Part shown: piece after piece, positions 51,434 through 60,470 of the stretch
Layout: each line of letters begins with the position of its first letter
Numbering within the stretch: position 1 is the first letter of the stretch
Assembly: GCA_016718525.1 (NCBI GenBank)
Contig: JADKDD010000001.1
Location: 682,001-746,000, forward strand
Source of the DNA: Rhodocyclaceae bacterium
GTDB taxonomy: Bacteria; Pseudomonadota; Gammaproteobacteria; Burkholderiales; Rhodocyclaceae
Direction: 5' to 3'
DNA: 64,000 nt
Program-made: the position numbers and the translations under genes
The notes under the pieces: model-generated
Seen by the model: the letters and a program-made list of their open reading frames with translations, nothing else
What the model was told of the DNA's origin: nothing
The model's database searches: none

Positions 51434-53542
51434 ATGTTCTGGCGAAAAAAGAAGTTCCTTTCCCCGACGAGACAGGTGAGCCATCCTGTCTGCGATTGGG
51501 GTGAAGACGATATACCTCGCTATCCGCCGTTCATGAAGGGCTTGCCCGTTGTGCCGCCGTCGAAGTTAATCGAGACGCAAAAGGAATTGCTGGACCGGAT
51601 TGCCAATTCGACCATTGCCACACCAGAGGTCTTCCAGAAACATTACTTCTCAGCCATCGAGCGCTTTGCCTCGTTCTCGCATCTGCTGCCCGCCTCGCAG
51701 TCGCACCATCACCGAGGGGCAGGGGGCTTGTTGAGGCACGCCATCGAGGTTGGTTTGTGGGCCTTGCAATCGGCGGATCGAGTGCTCCTCAAATCAGCGG
51801 TATCCCCCCTGCACCGACGTGAAATGGAGCCGCGCTGGCAATTGGCCGTTTTCCTCGCCGCCATGTGCCACGATGCAGGTAAGCCTGTTACCGACCTGAC
51901 GGTGACTAACAAGGATCGCACCTCAACGTGGCATCCGATCACGGAGGATCTTTATGACTGGGCGGTCAAGAACAGCGTCAATGCCTATTTTTTAGAGTGG
52001 CGAGAGGGAAGGGGAAAGCAGCACACCGCTCTGTCCAGTTTGATCGCTGAGCGAATCATTGGCGCGGAGTCCATGGCCTGGATTGTAGAAGTTGATACCG
52101 ACCTTGTGGTTTGGCTGATGGAGTCTCTCGCCGGAAATCCGGGACCGACCAATCTCATTTACGACCTGGTGATCAAGGCTGACCAAACCAGCGTCGAGCG
52201 TGATTTGAAAACCCTTGGCGTGGCCATGGCCGGCTATGACTTAGGTGTGCCTGTAGAGCGCCATCTGATCGACATCATGCGTCGATTTGTTCGGGAAGGT
52301 GTGTGGCTGATCAATCTGCCTGGAGCCCGTCTTTGGAATATGGACGGACATGTGTATCTCGTTTGGCCAGCTGCGGGTGAGGAACTGGCGCGGCAGATCA
52401 AAGAGGATGGCATCCCTGGAATGCCGCGCACGCCCGATGGAATTCTGGATATGCTGACCGATCGTGGGATGGCATTTCTCCGGGAGGAGGCTTCACCCGA
52501 TGAGCGCCTTTGGAAGATCGCACCAGCCGTCCTGGCAGAAAAGATTCCTGACATAAAGCTCACCGCAATCCGTTTGCGCGATGAAGCTATGGTCTCGTCA
52601 GTGCCGCTACTAAGCGTGCCAGGGCGTGTCATTTCCACGGTACAGGCAGGTATCACATTGTCTGAAACCAATGCGCCGACGCAGCAACAAAATGACTCGC
52701 AAGCCAGCACAGTGTCGTCATCAGTGACCATCCCGGTCGAATCGTCCCCAGAGTCTTGTCAACCAGAACAATCAATGCGGACGAAAGACGTGCCCACCAA
52801 GCCCATGGAGAAACCAGGTCCAGTGGTGAGCGCGCCTATTCAGCTCAATGGCGCGATAGGTGAAGCCTTGAAGGCTTTGGCACAGGATATAAAGGCAAAC
52901 GATAAGAAGTTTGGCCATGACGCTATCGTCGGCCAGGAAGGGCATGTGTTTCTCCGGTGGCCAGATGCCTTTGCTGGATATGGCCTGGCCCCAAAGATCG
53001 TGCTTGACCAGTTGACAGAACGTGGTTGGCTCGTCATCGATCCCATGAGTCCACTGAAAAGAACCATCCCCCAGAACTTCGGGGATGGTGCAAACAACGC
53101 AGTTCACTTGAATCTCGACATCAGTAAGGTCTTCCTTACCCATTCGGGGTGGTCAGGGAACGTCAGCAAGCCAAATATGGAAGCTGCGCAAGGTCATCCA
53201 CAGCCTGTAACCGCCCGTACTTCGGTGACGCGTGAAAAGAAAAGAACAACGCAAAGTGGGCCAACCAGTTCAAAACCTGCCGGTCTTCCTGAGGGCGAAT
53301 TGGTCAATGCGGATCGGGCCTCATGCAAGAACATTCCAACAATCGATGAGCTGTTGACCGTTCTGAGAGCGATCGGCGTAGCTCCTCATGATGACGGCTA
53401 TTGCCGGGTTGGCAAGACAGAAGGCTTGAAGATATGCAAAGCGGCCGGACTCAAGGTCAATCACCGCATCCTATGGACATTCGATGAAATGAAATCTGAG
53501 CTGCTGGCGATTGAGAACGGCCAGATCAAATTCAAGCCCTGA
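51434..53542 (+). CDS. traI: TraI relaxase, MOBH family (TraI_2 type)
   Basis: 702 aa. HD-like active site: SHHHRGAGGLLRHAIEV (N-terminal His cluster) and MCHDAGKP. TraI_2_C-like end around SAL-rich residues 600-700 (PTIDELLTVLRAIGV, FDEMKSELLAIENG). A Pro/Ser/Gln linker (410-460) separates the halves. MOBH relaxases nick oriT and start transfer. Sits after the S26 peptidase. Confidence 0.9.
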   Translation: MFWRKKKFLSPTRQVSHPVCDWGEDDIPRYPPFMKGLPVVPPSKLIETQKELLDRIANSTIATPEVFQKHYFSAIERFASFSHLLPASQSHHHRGAGGLLRHAIEVGLWALQSADRVLLKSAVSPLHRREMEPRWQLAVFLAAMCHDAGKPVTDLTVTNKDRTSTWHPITEDLYDWAVKNSVNAYFLEWREGRGKQHTALSSLIAERIIGAESMAWIVEVDTDLVVWLMESLAGNPGPTNLIYDLVIKADQTSVERDLKTLGVAMAGYDLGVPVERHLIDIMRRFVREGVWLINLPGARLWNMDGHVYLVWPAAGEELARQIKEDGIPGMPRTPDGILDMLTDRGMAFLREEASPDERLWKIAPAVLAEKIPDIKLTAIRLRDEAMVSSVPLLSVPGRVISTVQAGITLSETNAPTQQQNDSQASTVSSSVTIPVESSPESCQPEQSMRTKDVPTKPMEKPGPVVSAPIQLNGAIGEALKALAQDIKANDKKFGHDAIVGQEGHVFLRWPDAFAGYGLAPKIVLDQLTERGWLVIDPMSPLKRTIPQNFGDGANNAVHLNLDISKVFLTHSGWSGNVSKPNMEAAQGHPQPVTARTSVTREKKRTTQSGPTSSKPAGLPEGELVNADRASCKNIPTIDELLTVLRAIGVAPHDDGYCRVGKTEGLKICKAAGLKVNHRILWTFDEMKSELLAIENGQIKFKP

Positions 53543-53548
53543 TTTTTG

Positions 53549-53606
53549 AAATGCGCTGGTTCTGTGCGCTTTTGCCGCCAATTTTCAAAAGCGGAAATGA
53601 CATCAT
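53549..53606 (+). promoter_or_regulatory. Activator box and promoter of the traW operon (box e)
   Basis: AAATGCGC-N9-GCGCTTTT at 53549-53573 matches the consensus. 27 bases on is CATCAT (53601-53606), the least -10-like of the set, and the predicted start is at the ATG of traW (53613). No Shine-Dalgarno. Confidence 0.7.
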
Positions 53607-53612
53607 CGATGG

Positions 53613-54236
53613 ATGCGAAATCCGTTTCTGGCGAGCCTTCTATGTCTAGCGGTCATACCCAGTTTCTCTCTGGCGAGTGACCTGGGTGTTGTCGGTCCGA
53701 CCTATGAGATTGCGGAACGGGATCTCATTGAGGTAATGAAAGACAAATTCCGCCGCATGGAGAGGACCGGCGAGTTAGCCAAGGTGCAAGAGGACTACAA
53801 AAAGCAGGTGCTCGATGCGGTTGAAAAGCCAAAGCCCGTGCAAGGTATCAGCAATACGGAAACAACCAGGACGTATTACGTAGATCCTACCTGGACCCTA
53901 GATCGCAATGTGGTCGATGAGAAGGGGAGCCTGTTGTTCCCCTCTGGAACCAAGGTCAATCCGCTCGACTATGCGCCACTTACTCAAATGCTCTTGTTTT
54001 TCGATCAGCGAGAACGCTCGCAAGTCGCATTCGCCAAGCGATTAATAGAACAATCATCCACCCGCGTAAAGCCGATTCTTGTCGGTGGCGAGCCATTGAA
54101 GCTGATGCGTCAGTGGAAACGGGAAGTGTTCTACGACCAAGGTGGAGTGCTTAGCCGAAAGTTCTTACTGAAGCAGTCTCCAGCGATCGTCAGCCAAGAT
54201 GGCAAGAGGTTACGGATCGATGAAATCCGTCCATAG
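53613..54236 (+). CDS. traW: TraW pilus assembly protein
   Basis: 207 aa; signal peptide (FLASLLCLAVIPSFSLA) then LGVVGPTYEIAERDLIE, a TraW hallmark, and LLFPSGTKVNPLDY. It acts with TraU and TrbC. ATG coincides with the predicted transcript start. Overlaps traU. Confidence 0.88.
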   Translation: MRNPFLASLLCLAVIPSFSLASDLGVVGPTYEIAERDLIEVMKDKFRRMERTGELAKVQEDYKKQVLDAVEKPKPVQGISNTETTRTYYVDPTWTLDRNVVDEKGSLLFPSGTKVNPLDYAPLTQMLLFFDQRERSQVAFAKRLIEQSSTRVKPILVGGEPLKLMRQWKREVFYDQGGVLSRKFLLKQSPAIVSQDGKRLRIDEIRP

Positions 54237-55230
54237 CCTTCTCTTTGCACTGGTGATCAGCTTACTCGCAAGTCCAAGCCTCGCGGTCACGTGCAAGGGC
54301 AAGTTCGCTAATCCAATCACGGATATCTGTTGGTCATGCATGTTCCCCTTGCGCATTGCCGGTGTGACTTTGGCGTCGCTGGACCAGGAGGACACGCCTA
54401 ATCCAGGAGGGAGTCCCGCTTGTTTTTGCAGTAACCCTCCCAAGATCGGACTTAAGGTCAGTTTCTGGGAGCCCGTGCGCCGGGCCGATGTGGTCAGAAA
54501 ACCCTTCTGCATGGTCAGCCTGGGTGGCATCGATATTGATCCGGGGTTCGATGCCCCAGTAGCCAGCAGGTACCGCCGAGATGGTCAAGATCAGTCATCG
54601 TTCTACCAAGTGCACTGGTATGTCGATCCGATCATCTTTTACTTGCAAGCCGTTCTCGACAACAGTTGCCTAGAACAACAAGGTTTTGATGTCGCCTATC
54701 TAACCGAGCTTGACCCTCTCTGGAAAGACGATGAACTCACACGCATTCTCAATCCGGATGTCTATCTGTTTGGCAATCTTCCCGCCCGTGCGGCCTGCGC
54801 GGCCGACTGCGTTACGGCCTCAGCAGGATTTCCCAACAACACATTCTTCTGGTGCGCGGGGTGTCAGGGCAGCCTGTATCCGCTGAACGGAAATGTTCAG
54901 GCGCATGTCGGTGGGGTTCAGGCCTCCAGCCTCGAGGTTTATCGAATCATCGCGAAGATGCACCGTGAGGGCCTGATGTGGGCGGCTTCGGGTGAGGACG
55001 GGATGTGTGGCTACTACCCACAACCTGTCATGGACAAGACGGGCTACAAGTACCACATGCTCTATCCCGTGCCTCAGACCACAAAGATCGCCGGGAAATG
55101 TTGCCAGCCATTGGGGCGCAGCACGATTCTTTGGGGCGCAGGAAAGGAATTCCCATTTGAAGGGGAAGATTTTTCATACCAGATCTTTCGTAAACGGAAT
55201 TGTTGTCAGGGAGCCGCATCGGTCAATTAG
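54220..55230 (+). CDS. traU: TraU periplasmic assembly protein
   Basis: 336 aa from ATG 54220 (GAGG upstream), with signal peptide. Conserved: PITDICWSCMFPLRIAG, ACFCSNPPKIGLKVSFWEP, VHWYVDPIIFYLQ, FFWCAGCQGSLYPLNG and many Cys. Typical TraU length. Confidence 0.95.
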   Translation: MKSVHSLLFALVISLLASPSLAVTCKGKFANPITDICWSCMFPLRIAGVTLASLDQEDTPNPGGSPACFCSNPPKIGLKVSFWEPVRRADVVRKPFCMVSLGGIDIDPGFDAPVASRYRRDGQDQSSFYQVHWYVDPIIFYLQAVLDNSCLEQQGFDVAYLTELDPLWKDDELTRILNPDVYLFGNLPARAACAADCVTASAGFPNNTFFWCAGCQGSLYPLNGNVQAHVGGVQASSLEVYRIIAKMHREGLMWAASGEDGMCGYYPQPVMDKTGYKYHMLYPVPQTTKIAGKCCQPLGRSTILWGAGKEFPFEGEDFSYQIFRKRNCCQGAASVN

Positions 55231-55232
55231 CT

Positions 55233-55976
55233 ATGCGCTACCCATCAATGTCATCTCTAGCTTGCATCCTCCCCTTGGCCCTGTTGCTGGCGGCCTCCTC
55301 GGCGTTGGCACAGGGCAATTCTTTTCCCACTGTGGGGACGAATCGATTGCCGACCGCAACTGAGATAGAAGCCGCACGGCAGACAAGCGCCGATGCCATA
55401 AATCGGATTCCCGACATGACCAAAGTTCAGAAGCAGTTTGGTGGTGTCGTACCGGATGTTGACTCGGTTCCCAAAGCGATGACGCCAGCGCCTGACATCG
55501 CCACCATTGCTCAGAAATACAAAAACCTTGGCCAAGCGGTGAATCCCAAGAAGTCAGGTGTGCCGGATCTGATGGTGTTTGTTTCGCTCTCCATGCCAAG
55601 AGATGCGCTAAGCCGGCTCATCGAGCAATCCGAACTCGCTGGCGCCACCCTGGTATTTAGGGGGCTGAAGGGCAATTCCATGACCCGGATGGGCGAAGAG
55701 ATCAAGGATCTCATCGGCGACCGAAAGGTATCGGCCGTGATTCATCCCCCAGCGTTTCAACAGTTCACCATCAATCGAGTACCGGTAGTGGTAATCGCCA
55801 GGCCAGAGGCCAGTAGTGTTTTGGAGGATGGATGCTCTAGGACAGATACCTTCGTTAAGGTCGCAGGAGATGTCACCCTTGATTACGCGCTGGACTACAT
55901 AGAGCGCAGAAGCCCGGATTGGGCCTCTACGGCACGAAGCTACCGAACAAGGCTAGGCGGAGCTTCGTTCCAATGA
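55233..55976 (+). CDS. trbC: TrbC pilin-assembly protein (F-type)
   Basis: 247 aa; signal peptide (ILPLALLLAASSALAQG), then the family block VPDLMVFVSLSMPRDALSRLIEQ and LVFRGLKGNSM, VIHPPAFQQFTI. It supports pilus assembly with TraW. Starts ATG 55233 or 55248. Ends with ATGA overlap to the next gene. Confidence 0.87.
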   Translation: MRYPSMSSLACILPLALLLAASSALAQGNSFPTVGTNRLPTATEIEAARQTSADAINRIPDMTKVQKQFGGVVPDVDSVPKAMTPAPDIATIAQKYKNLGQAVNPKKSGVPDLMVFVSLSMPRDALSRLIEQSELAGATLVFRGLKGNSMTRMGEEIKDLIGDRKVSAVIHPPAFQQFTINRVPVVVIARPEASSVLEDGCSRTDTFVKVAGDVTLDYALDYIERRSPDWASTARSYRTRLGGASFQ

Positions 55977-57193
55977 GACGCGTTGGTTCCATCATATTGC
56001 TCTGCATGGCACCAAGCTTGGCATTTGCAGACCAGAGCACGGCATTCAGTGACGGGCAAGCTCTTGGAGGCTCGGTCAATCAAACGAATGTAAATGCCAT
56101 CACCGCTGGAAATATTCAAAACAAGATTCCAGCCTATGGCCAGTCGGTAACCGAATCATCCTATTTTCAAGGGGGCAGGGGGGATACGGTTGGACCGGGC
56201 GTCAACAAGGTCACTGCCTGTTCAACAGCCACCCCCAGCAGTGACCCAGTCCAGCGTCAGGAATGCGATGCGATCAATTTTCTGGCGCGAAACCCGGATA
56301 TTCGTCCTCAGTTCTCGATCACGGGCAACGATCCAATGATCTTGAATGCCAGAAGCGCAAGGACAACTTCAGAGAGTACGTTTCAATCGCTTGGTATCGC
56401 CGGCGGCACGGGCAGCAACACGCAATGCCAGACACGATCGGAAACTACCCCAGCTCAATTCAGTACCGAGACGTGCTCATCTCCTCGTGAAATTGGCACC
56501 GAGCAATGTTCAATGGGTCGAATCATCAATATCGATACGGATGCCAATTACCAGTGCGATAGAACGGCAACAGTATTGAGCTCATCCACGCGGGCGCCGT
56601 CAGTCACAACGCCATCCTGCACGATGGGTCGCATTATCGACATCAACAGCGATGCGAATTTTCAGTGCGAAGAAACCGTCAACGCTTACGAAACGTTGAA
56701 ATGCCGGCACGGTAGCTCTGTCACCGTTGGCTTCGGACAGTGCACACCTGGCGCATGGCTAGGTCGAACAGCTTTCATGGACTGTGCGGCCTGTGTTGAT
56801 CCCTATATGGCCATGAACATCTCGTGCGGCAGTGATGGGCGATCCTATGACGTCGAACCCTACCGCTCCTACGATGGCGTCAATCGGTACGACTACAACT
56901 GGATTGGCTATCCCTGGAACGGGAGCTACGGAAGCTTCCATGTACCGGTAGCCCCAGGGCAATCGGTCACGGACTATTACGTTAGCAATCTCGGGTTTGG
57001 TTGCAACCTGTATGTCTATTACAGCGTGTCGTGCAACGCGACCACCTGTACGCCTTCGATGCGGAATGTCAGTTCGGGCTGCAACTCCTCTGGTGGAACA
57101 GGCACTGGCGCACCACTTCAGTTGCCTCTGACAAAGACAGTGAGCAACTGGACATCTGATCAATGCACGGCGTTGCAACTGCGAACGCAATGA
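55973..57193 (+). CDS. TraN-like Cys-rich protein, first of two (406 aa)
   Basis: Signal peptide (MRRVGSIILLCMAPSLAFA), then a Cys-rich, Ser/Thr-rich protein with two copies of the segment around MGRIINIDTDANYQC and MGRIIDINSDANFQC. Such Cys-rich repeats resemble the N-terminal part of long TraN proteins of SXT/R27. Its stop overlaps the second TraN-like gene by ATGA, so the usual single TraN appears divided in two. Confidence 0.65.
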   Translation: MRRVGSIILLCMAPSLAFADQSTAFSDGQALGGSVNQTNVNAITAGNIQNKIPAYGQSVTESSYFQGGRGDTVGPGVNKVTACSTATPSSDPVQRQECDAINFLARNPDIRPQFSITGNDPMILNARSARTTSESTFQSLGIAGGTGSNTQCQTRSETTPAQFSTETCSSPREIGTEQCSMGRIINIDTDANYQCDRTATVLSSSTRAPSVTTPSCTMGRIIDINSDANFQCEETVNAYETLKCRHGSSVTVGFGQCTPGAWLGRTAFMDCAACVDPYMAMNISCGSDGRSYDVEPYRSYDGVNRYDYNWIGYPWNGSYGSFHVPVAPGQSVTDYYVSNLGFGCNLYVYYSVSCNATTCTPSMRNVSSGCNSSGGTGTGAPLQLPLTKTVSNWTSDQCTALQLRTQ

Positions 57194-59304
57194 AGCGCTT
57201 CGTTCTACTTCTCCTGATCTTTGTTTTGCGGATTGGCCTTGCCGCTGACTGCCAAAAGACGGGTACCGCATGTGTCGACACGACAGCGAGCAAGACCATT
57301 TCAGGAGTGACGGTGACACTGGCTGAGGTTGGCGGTTGCTGGGAATACGAAGACACCTATACCTGCCTCAAACCGAATGCAGTCAACTACTGCCAACCCC
57401 TTGTGAATTCGCAACCGCAGTGCTGGCAGACCAATACGCAGTGCTCACAGACAGATACTTTGTTCAATACCGGTTGCATGAATTACACAAAGACTTGGCG
57501 GTGTGGGGATCCCAATCCACCGACTCCCGCCAACACGATTCGTCTTGATAACACCTACTCATTGGTCTCGAGTAACTATGACAGCAGTCCCTGTCAGTCC
57601 CTCAATACCAGCCCAAATTGCCAGATCGCTCAAAGTATCTGCACGTCGACTACCCCATCAACGCTGCCTCCTGGAGTAACGCCCGCTCAAGTTGCGCCTG
57701 ACGGTTGTTACGAGAAGCAGAACACCTATGCCTGTTATTCGATATCGACCGCCAATACGAGTGGTTGTATTCGGTCAAGTTCGGATTGCATCGACAGCAC
57801 GCCATCAAAGGTGGTCAATGGAATATCGGTGAGCGTCAGTCAGGTCGGTGGGTGCTGGCAATATCGTGACAGTTGCCTGTCTGCGAGTTCCCTCAACTAT
57901 TGCGCCCCCTTTGAATCGTTGCCCCAGTGCAGCAATACTTCGCTGACCTGTATTCAGCAAGATTCAACATTCAACAGCGGTTGCATGAAGTACACCGCTA
58001 CCTGGCGCTGTGGCGATCCACTTGCATCGACCCCGAGCAACACAATCCGGTTGGATGACACCTATACCCTGGTATCGAGCAATTACGATCCTGGTCCTTG
58101 CCATAGTCTCGATGCGAACGCCAACTGCCAGATTGCGCAGACCACGTGCACCTCCACAACGTCTCCGAGCCTGCCGCCGGGTATTTCGCCTTCGCAGGTA
58201 GCCCCTGACGGTTGTTATCAGCGTCAGAACAGCTATGCCTGCCTGACTGGACGTTCGGATACCTCTGAATGTGCTGGCTACGCAGCAAAACCGTCGTGCA
58301 CTTTGGAGAGCAGTACTTGCACGGATGGACAGCAAATCAATTCCCAGTGCTTGATGGAAGCACGAACCTATCGTTGCATGTCCAGATCGCCACAGACATC
58401 AACGATCACGGATTGCTCGGGGCAACAGTTCTGCCAGAACGGGAACTGCTTCGACCGGGGGAACGCACCCGATACAGACTTTGCCCGATCGATGGCGCTG
58501 ATGGAAGCAGCGCGTGAGGCTGGCGTTTATGGTGCGGAGACCGAAATCTTCAAAGGCTTTGATTCCCGTTGCCGGATAAAGCTCTTTGGCTTGGCCAACT
58601 GTTGCAAGAAGAGTAGTGGCGGGGCCGGGTTTTCCAACTTCAACCTATTGGGCACTGCGCTTTCAGTTGGCGGGCAAGCGCTCGATGTCGGTTCATCCTA
58701 TGTCTATGACGCGCTCTACGATGCACCGACGCTTCAGCAGGGACTCGGAGCTGCGTTGGGAGTCCTGGGAGCGGATGGACTCTTTAACCCATCGTTTAGC
58801 TTTTATGGGTTTTCGTTTCAGTTTCTTCCCAGTCAAGGATTCGTATTCACGGGCTTTGATCCCTACACGCTGGCAATCCAGATCGGCGTGATGATTCTCC
58901 AGGACCTCCTGTCCTGCGAGCAACCTGAGCAGATCCTCGCGATGCGACGTGACCAGAATTTGTGTCATGAAATTGGAACCTATTGCTCCAGTGAGCTAAA
59001 GCTGCTCTTCACCAAAATCTGCATCGAACACACCAAGACATACTGTTGCTTCAACAGTCGCCTGGCCAGAATCCTCAATGAACAGGGTAGGGGACAGATA
59101 GGCAAATCATGGGGCGGGGCTCAAAGTCCAAATTGCTCTGGCTTTACCGAGGCCGAGTTCGCGGCCATCGATTTTTCACGTGTGGATCTATCCGAATTCA
59201 CAGCGGAGATCATGGCCAACATCCGAATGCCCAACCTCGGCAACACCAGCCAGCAAGTTCAAACATCGGTCCAGCAAAAAGTCCAGAACTACTACCAGAG
59301 ATAA
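57190..59304 (+). CDS. traN: TraN mating-pair stabilisation protein
   Basis: 704 aa with signal peptide (RFVLLLLIFVLRIGLAA). Two tandem repeats of about 170 residues (SKTISGVTVTLAEVGGCWEY near 20 and SKVVNGISVSVSQVGGCWQY near 220) precede the conserved TraN C-terminus: AETEIFKGFDSRCRIKLFG, ANCCKK, KTYCCFNSRLARILNEQGR, FTEAEFAAIDFSRVDLSEF. The outer-membrane adhesin contacts the recipient. Start is the ATG of the ATGA overlap. Confidence 0.88.
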   Translation: MKRFVLLLLIFVLRIGLAADCQKTGTACVDTTASKTISGVTVTLAEVGGCWEYEDTYTCLKPNAVNYCQPLVNSQPQCWQTNTQCSQTDTLFNTGCMNYTKTWRCGDPNPPTPANTIRLDNTYSLVSSNYDSSPCQSLNTSPNCQIAQSICTSTTPSTLPPGVTPAQVAPDGCYEKQNTYACYSISTANTSGCIRSSSDCIDSTPSKVVNGISVSVSQVGGCWQYRDSCLSASSLNYCAPFESLPQCSNTSLTCIQQDSTFNSGCMKYTATWRCGDPLASTPSNTIRLDDTYTLVSSNYDPGPCHSLDANANCQIAQTTCTSTTSPSLPPGISPSQVAPDGCYQRQNSYACLTGRSDTSECAGYAAKPSCTLESSTCTDGQQINSQCLMEARTYRCMSRSPQTSTITDCSGQQFCQNGNCFDRGNAPDTDFARSMALMEAAREAGVYGAETEIFKGFDSRCRIKLFGLANCCKKSSGGAGFSNFNLLGTALSVGGQALDVGSSYVYDALYDAPTLQQGLGAALGVLGADGLFNPSFSFYGFSFQFLPSQGFVFTGFDPYTLAIQIGVMILQDLLSCEQPEQILAMRRDQNLCHEIGTYCSSELKLLFTKICIEHTKTYCCFNSRLARILNEQGRGQIGKSWGGAQSPNCSGFTEAEFAAIDFSRVDLSEFTAEIMANIRMPNLGNTSQQVQTSVQQKVQNYYQR

Positions 59305-59307
59305 ATC

Positions 59308-59715
59308 ATGAGGATCATCCACTCCCTCGCCTTCATAGCCATCATGGCAATGTCCGCCTGTGCCTTCGCATCGGAATACACGAGCGTCAAACTACTGATG
59401 GTTCGCGCTATTGATGCTCCGGACGGCAAAGCCAATGGATTCATCCTAGGTCAGATCGCAGATAAATTTCAAAGGACAACGGGATCCTCGGCCCGGGTGA
59501 AGGCAGAGGTGACGACCATCAATAGTTTTCAGCAGGAGGGATGTAAGCGTCTGAATGTCCGCCTTACCCAGAGTGACGTTCCCACCTCGGACGGAAGGCT
59601 GGCTGACTTCGGGATCGATTACGGCCTAAATATGTGCAGAGACGGTAGCCCCCCAACAGAAGGGATGGACCTTGAGCAGGCGGGAAAAGCGCTTGAACGC
59701 ACGGCCTTAGAATGA
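59308..59715 (+). CDS. Hypothetical secreted protein, 135 aa
   Basis: Signal peptide (IIHSLAFIAIMAMSACAFA), then a short soluble domain (LLMVRAIDAPDGKANGFIL). Last gene of the traW operon by position, 3 bases after traN. No motif recognised; an unnamed accessory of the transfer system is likely. It ends just before the region preceding AbiE. Confidence 0.55.
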   Translation: MRIIHSLAFIAIMAMSACAFASEYTSVKLLMVRAIDAPDGKANGFILGQIADKFQRTTGSSARVKAEVTTINSFQQEGCKRLNVRLTQSDVPTSDGRLADFGIDYGLNMCRDGSPPTEGMDLEQAGKALERTALE

Positions 59716-59864
59716 TCTCGGCAGGGACGATTACTCAGGCTTACCCGAAGCATGCTTTGCCTTCTTTCCCGTCCCGGACCTCCATGATGCTCGCGCGGCC
59801 GTATGTTTCATTAGTTCGTCACATATTTGCAAATGACGAAGAAAAGGAACATACTTTCGGCACC

Positions 59865-60470
59865 ATGCGTGAAAACACCAACTCCCATCGACTCCTTGAT
59901 CTGGTTAGACAGAAGGGCATTCTGCGTTCCAGCGATCTGGACGAGATGGGTGTACCCAGGACTTACCTCGCGCGTCTTACGGCAGCCGGTCAACTGGTAA
60001 GGGCTGAGCGAGGCCTGTATCGACTCCCAGATACACCGACGTCAGAGGGTGAGACCCTGGAAACTGTAGCCATTAAGGTTCCCCAAGCCGTCTTTTGTCT
60101 TCTTACCGCTCTCCAATTTCATGAACTGACCACCCAACTTCCACGTCAGGTATGGATAGGCATGCCTCGCGGTAGCCATACCCCCAAGATCTCCTATCCG
60201 CCGATAAAGATGATTCAGTTCTCAGGAGACAGCTACACCGAGGGGATCGAGGTTTTCGAGCGTGACAACGTGAAACTTCGGGTCTATAGCGCCGCCAAGA
60301 CCGTCGTGGATTGCTTCAAGCACCGAAATAAGATCGGTCTTGATGTAGCGCTTGAAGCTCTGAAAGAGTCTCGATCTAAAAAAAAGGCCTCGGCTGATGA
60401 TATTTGGCGTTACGCCAAAATTTGCCGAGTCGCCAACGTGATGCGCCCCTACCTCGAGTCGCTGGAATGA
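59865..60470 (+). CDS. AbiEi-type antitoxin
   Basis: 201 aa; winged-helix N-terminus (NTNSHRLLDLVRQKGILRSS to YLARLTAAGQLVRAERGLYRL) and the AbiEi C-terminal domain (PQAVFCLLTALQFHELT, RVYSAAKTVVDCFKHRNKIG). It binds the promoter of the pair and neutralises the toxin. Start ATG 59865 fits the domain. ATGA overlap with the toxin gene. Confidence 0.85.
   Translation: MRENTNSHRLLDLVRQKGILRSSDLDEMGVPRTYLARLTAAGQLVRAERGLYRLPDTPTSEGETLETVAIKVPQAVFCLLTALQFHELTTQLPRQVWIGMPRGSHTPKISYPPIKMIQFSGDSYTEGIEVFERDNVKLRVYSAAKTVVDCFKHRNKIGLDVALEALKESRSKKKASADDIWRYAKICRVANVMRPYLESLE

Noticed and set aside
57250..58300. A CRISPR-like or other direct repeat array
   Set aside because: The repeats are the two ~170-codon internal repeats of traN, imperfect and in frame.
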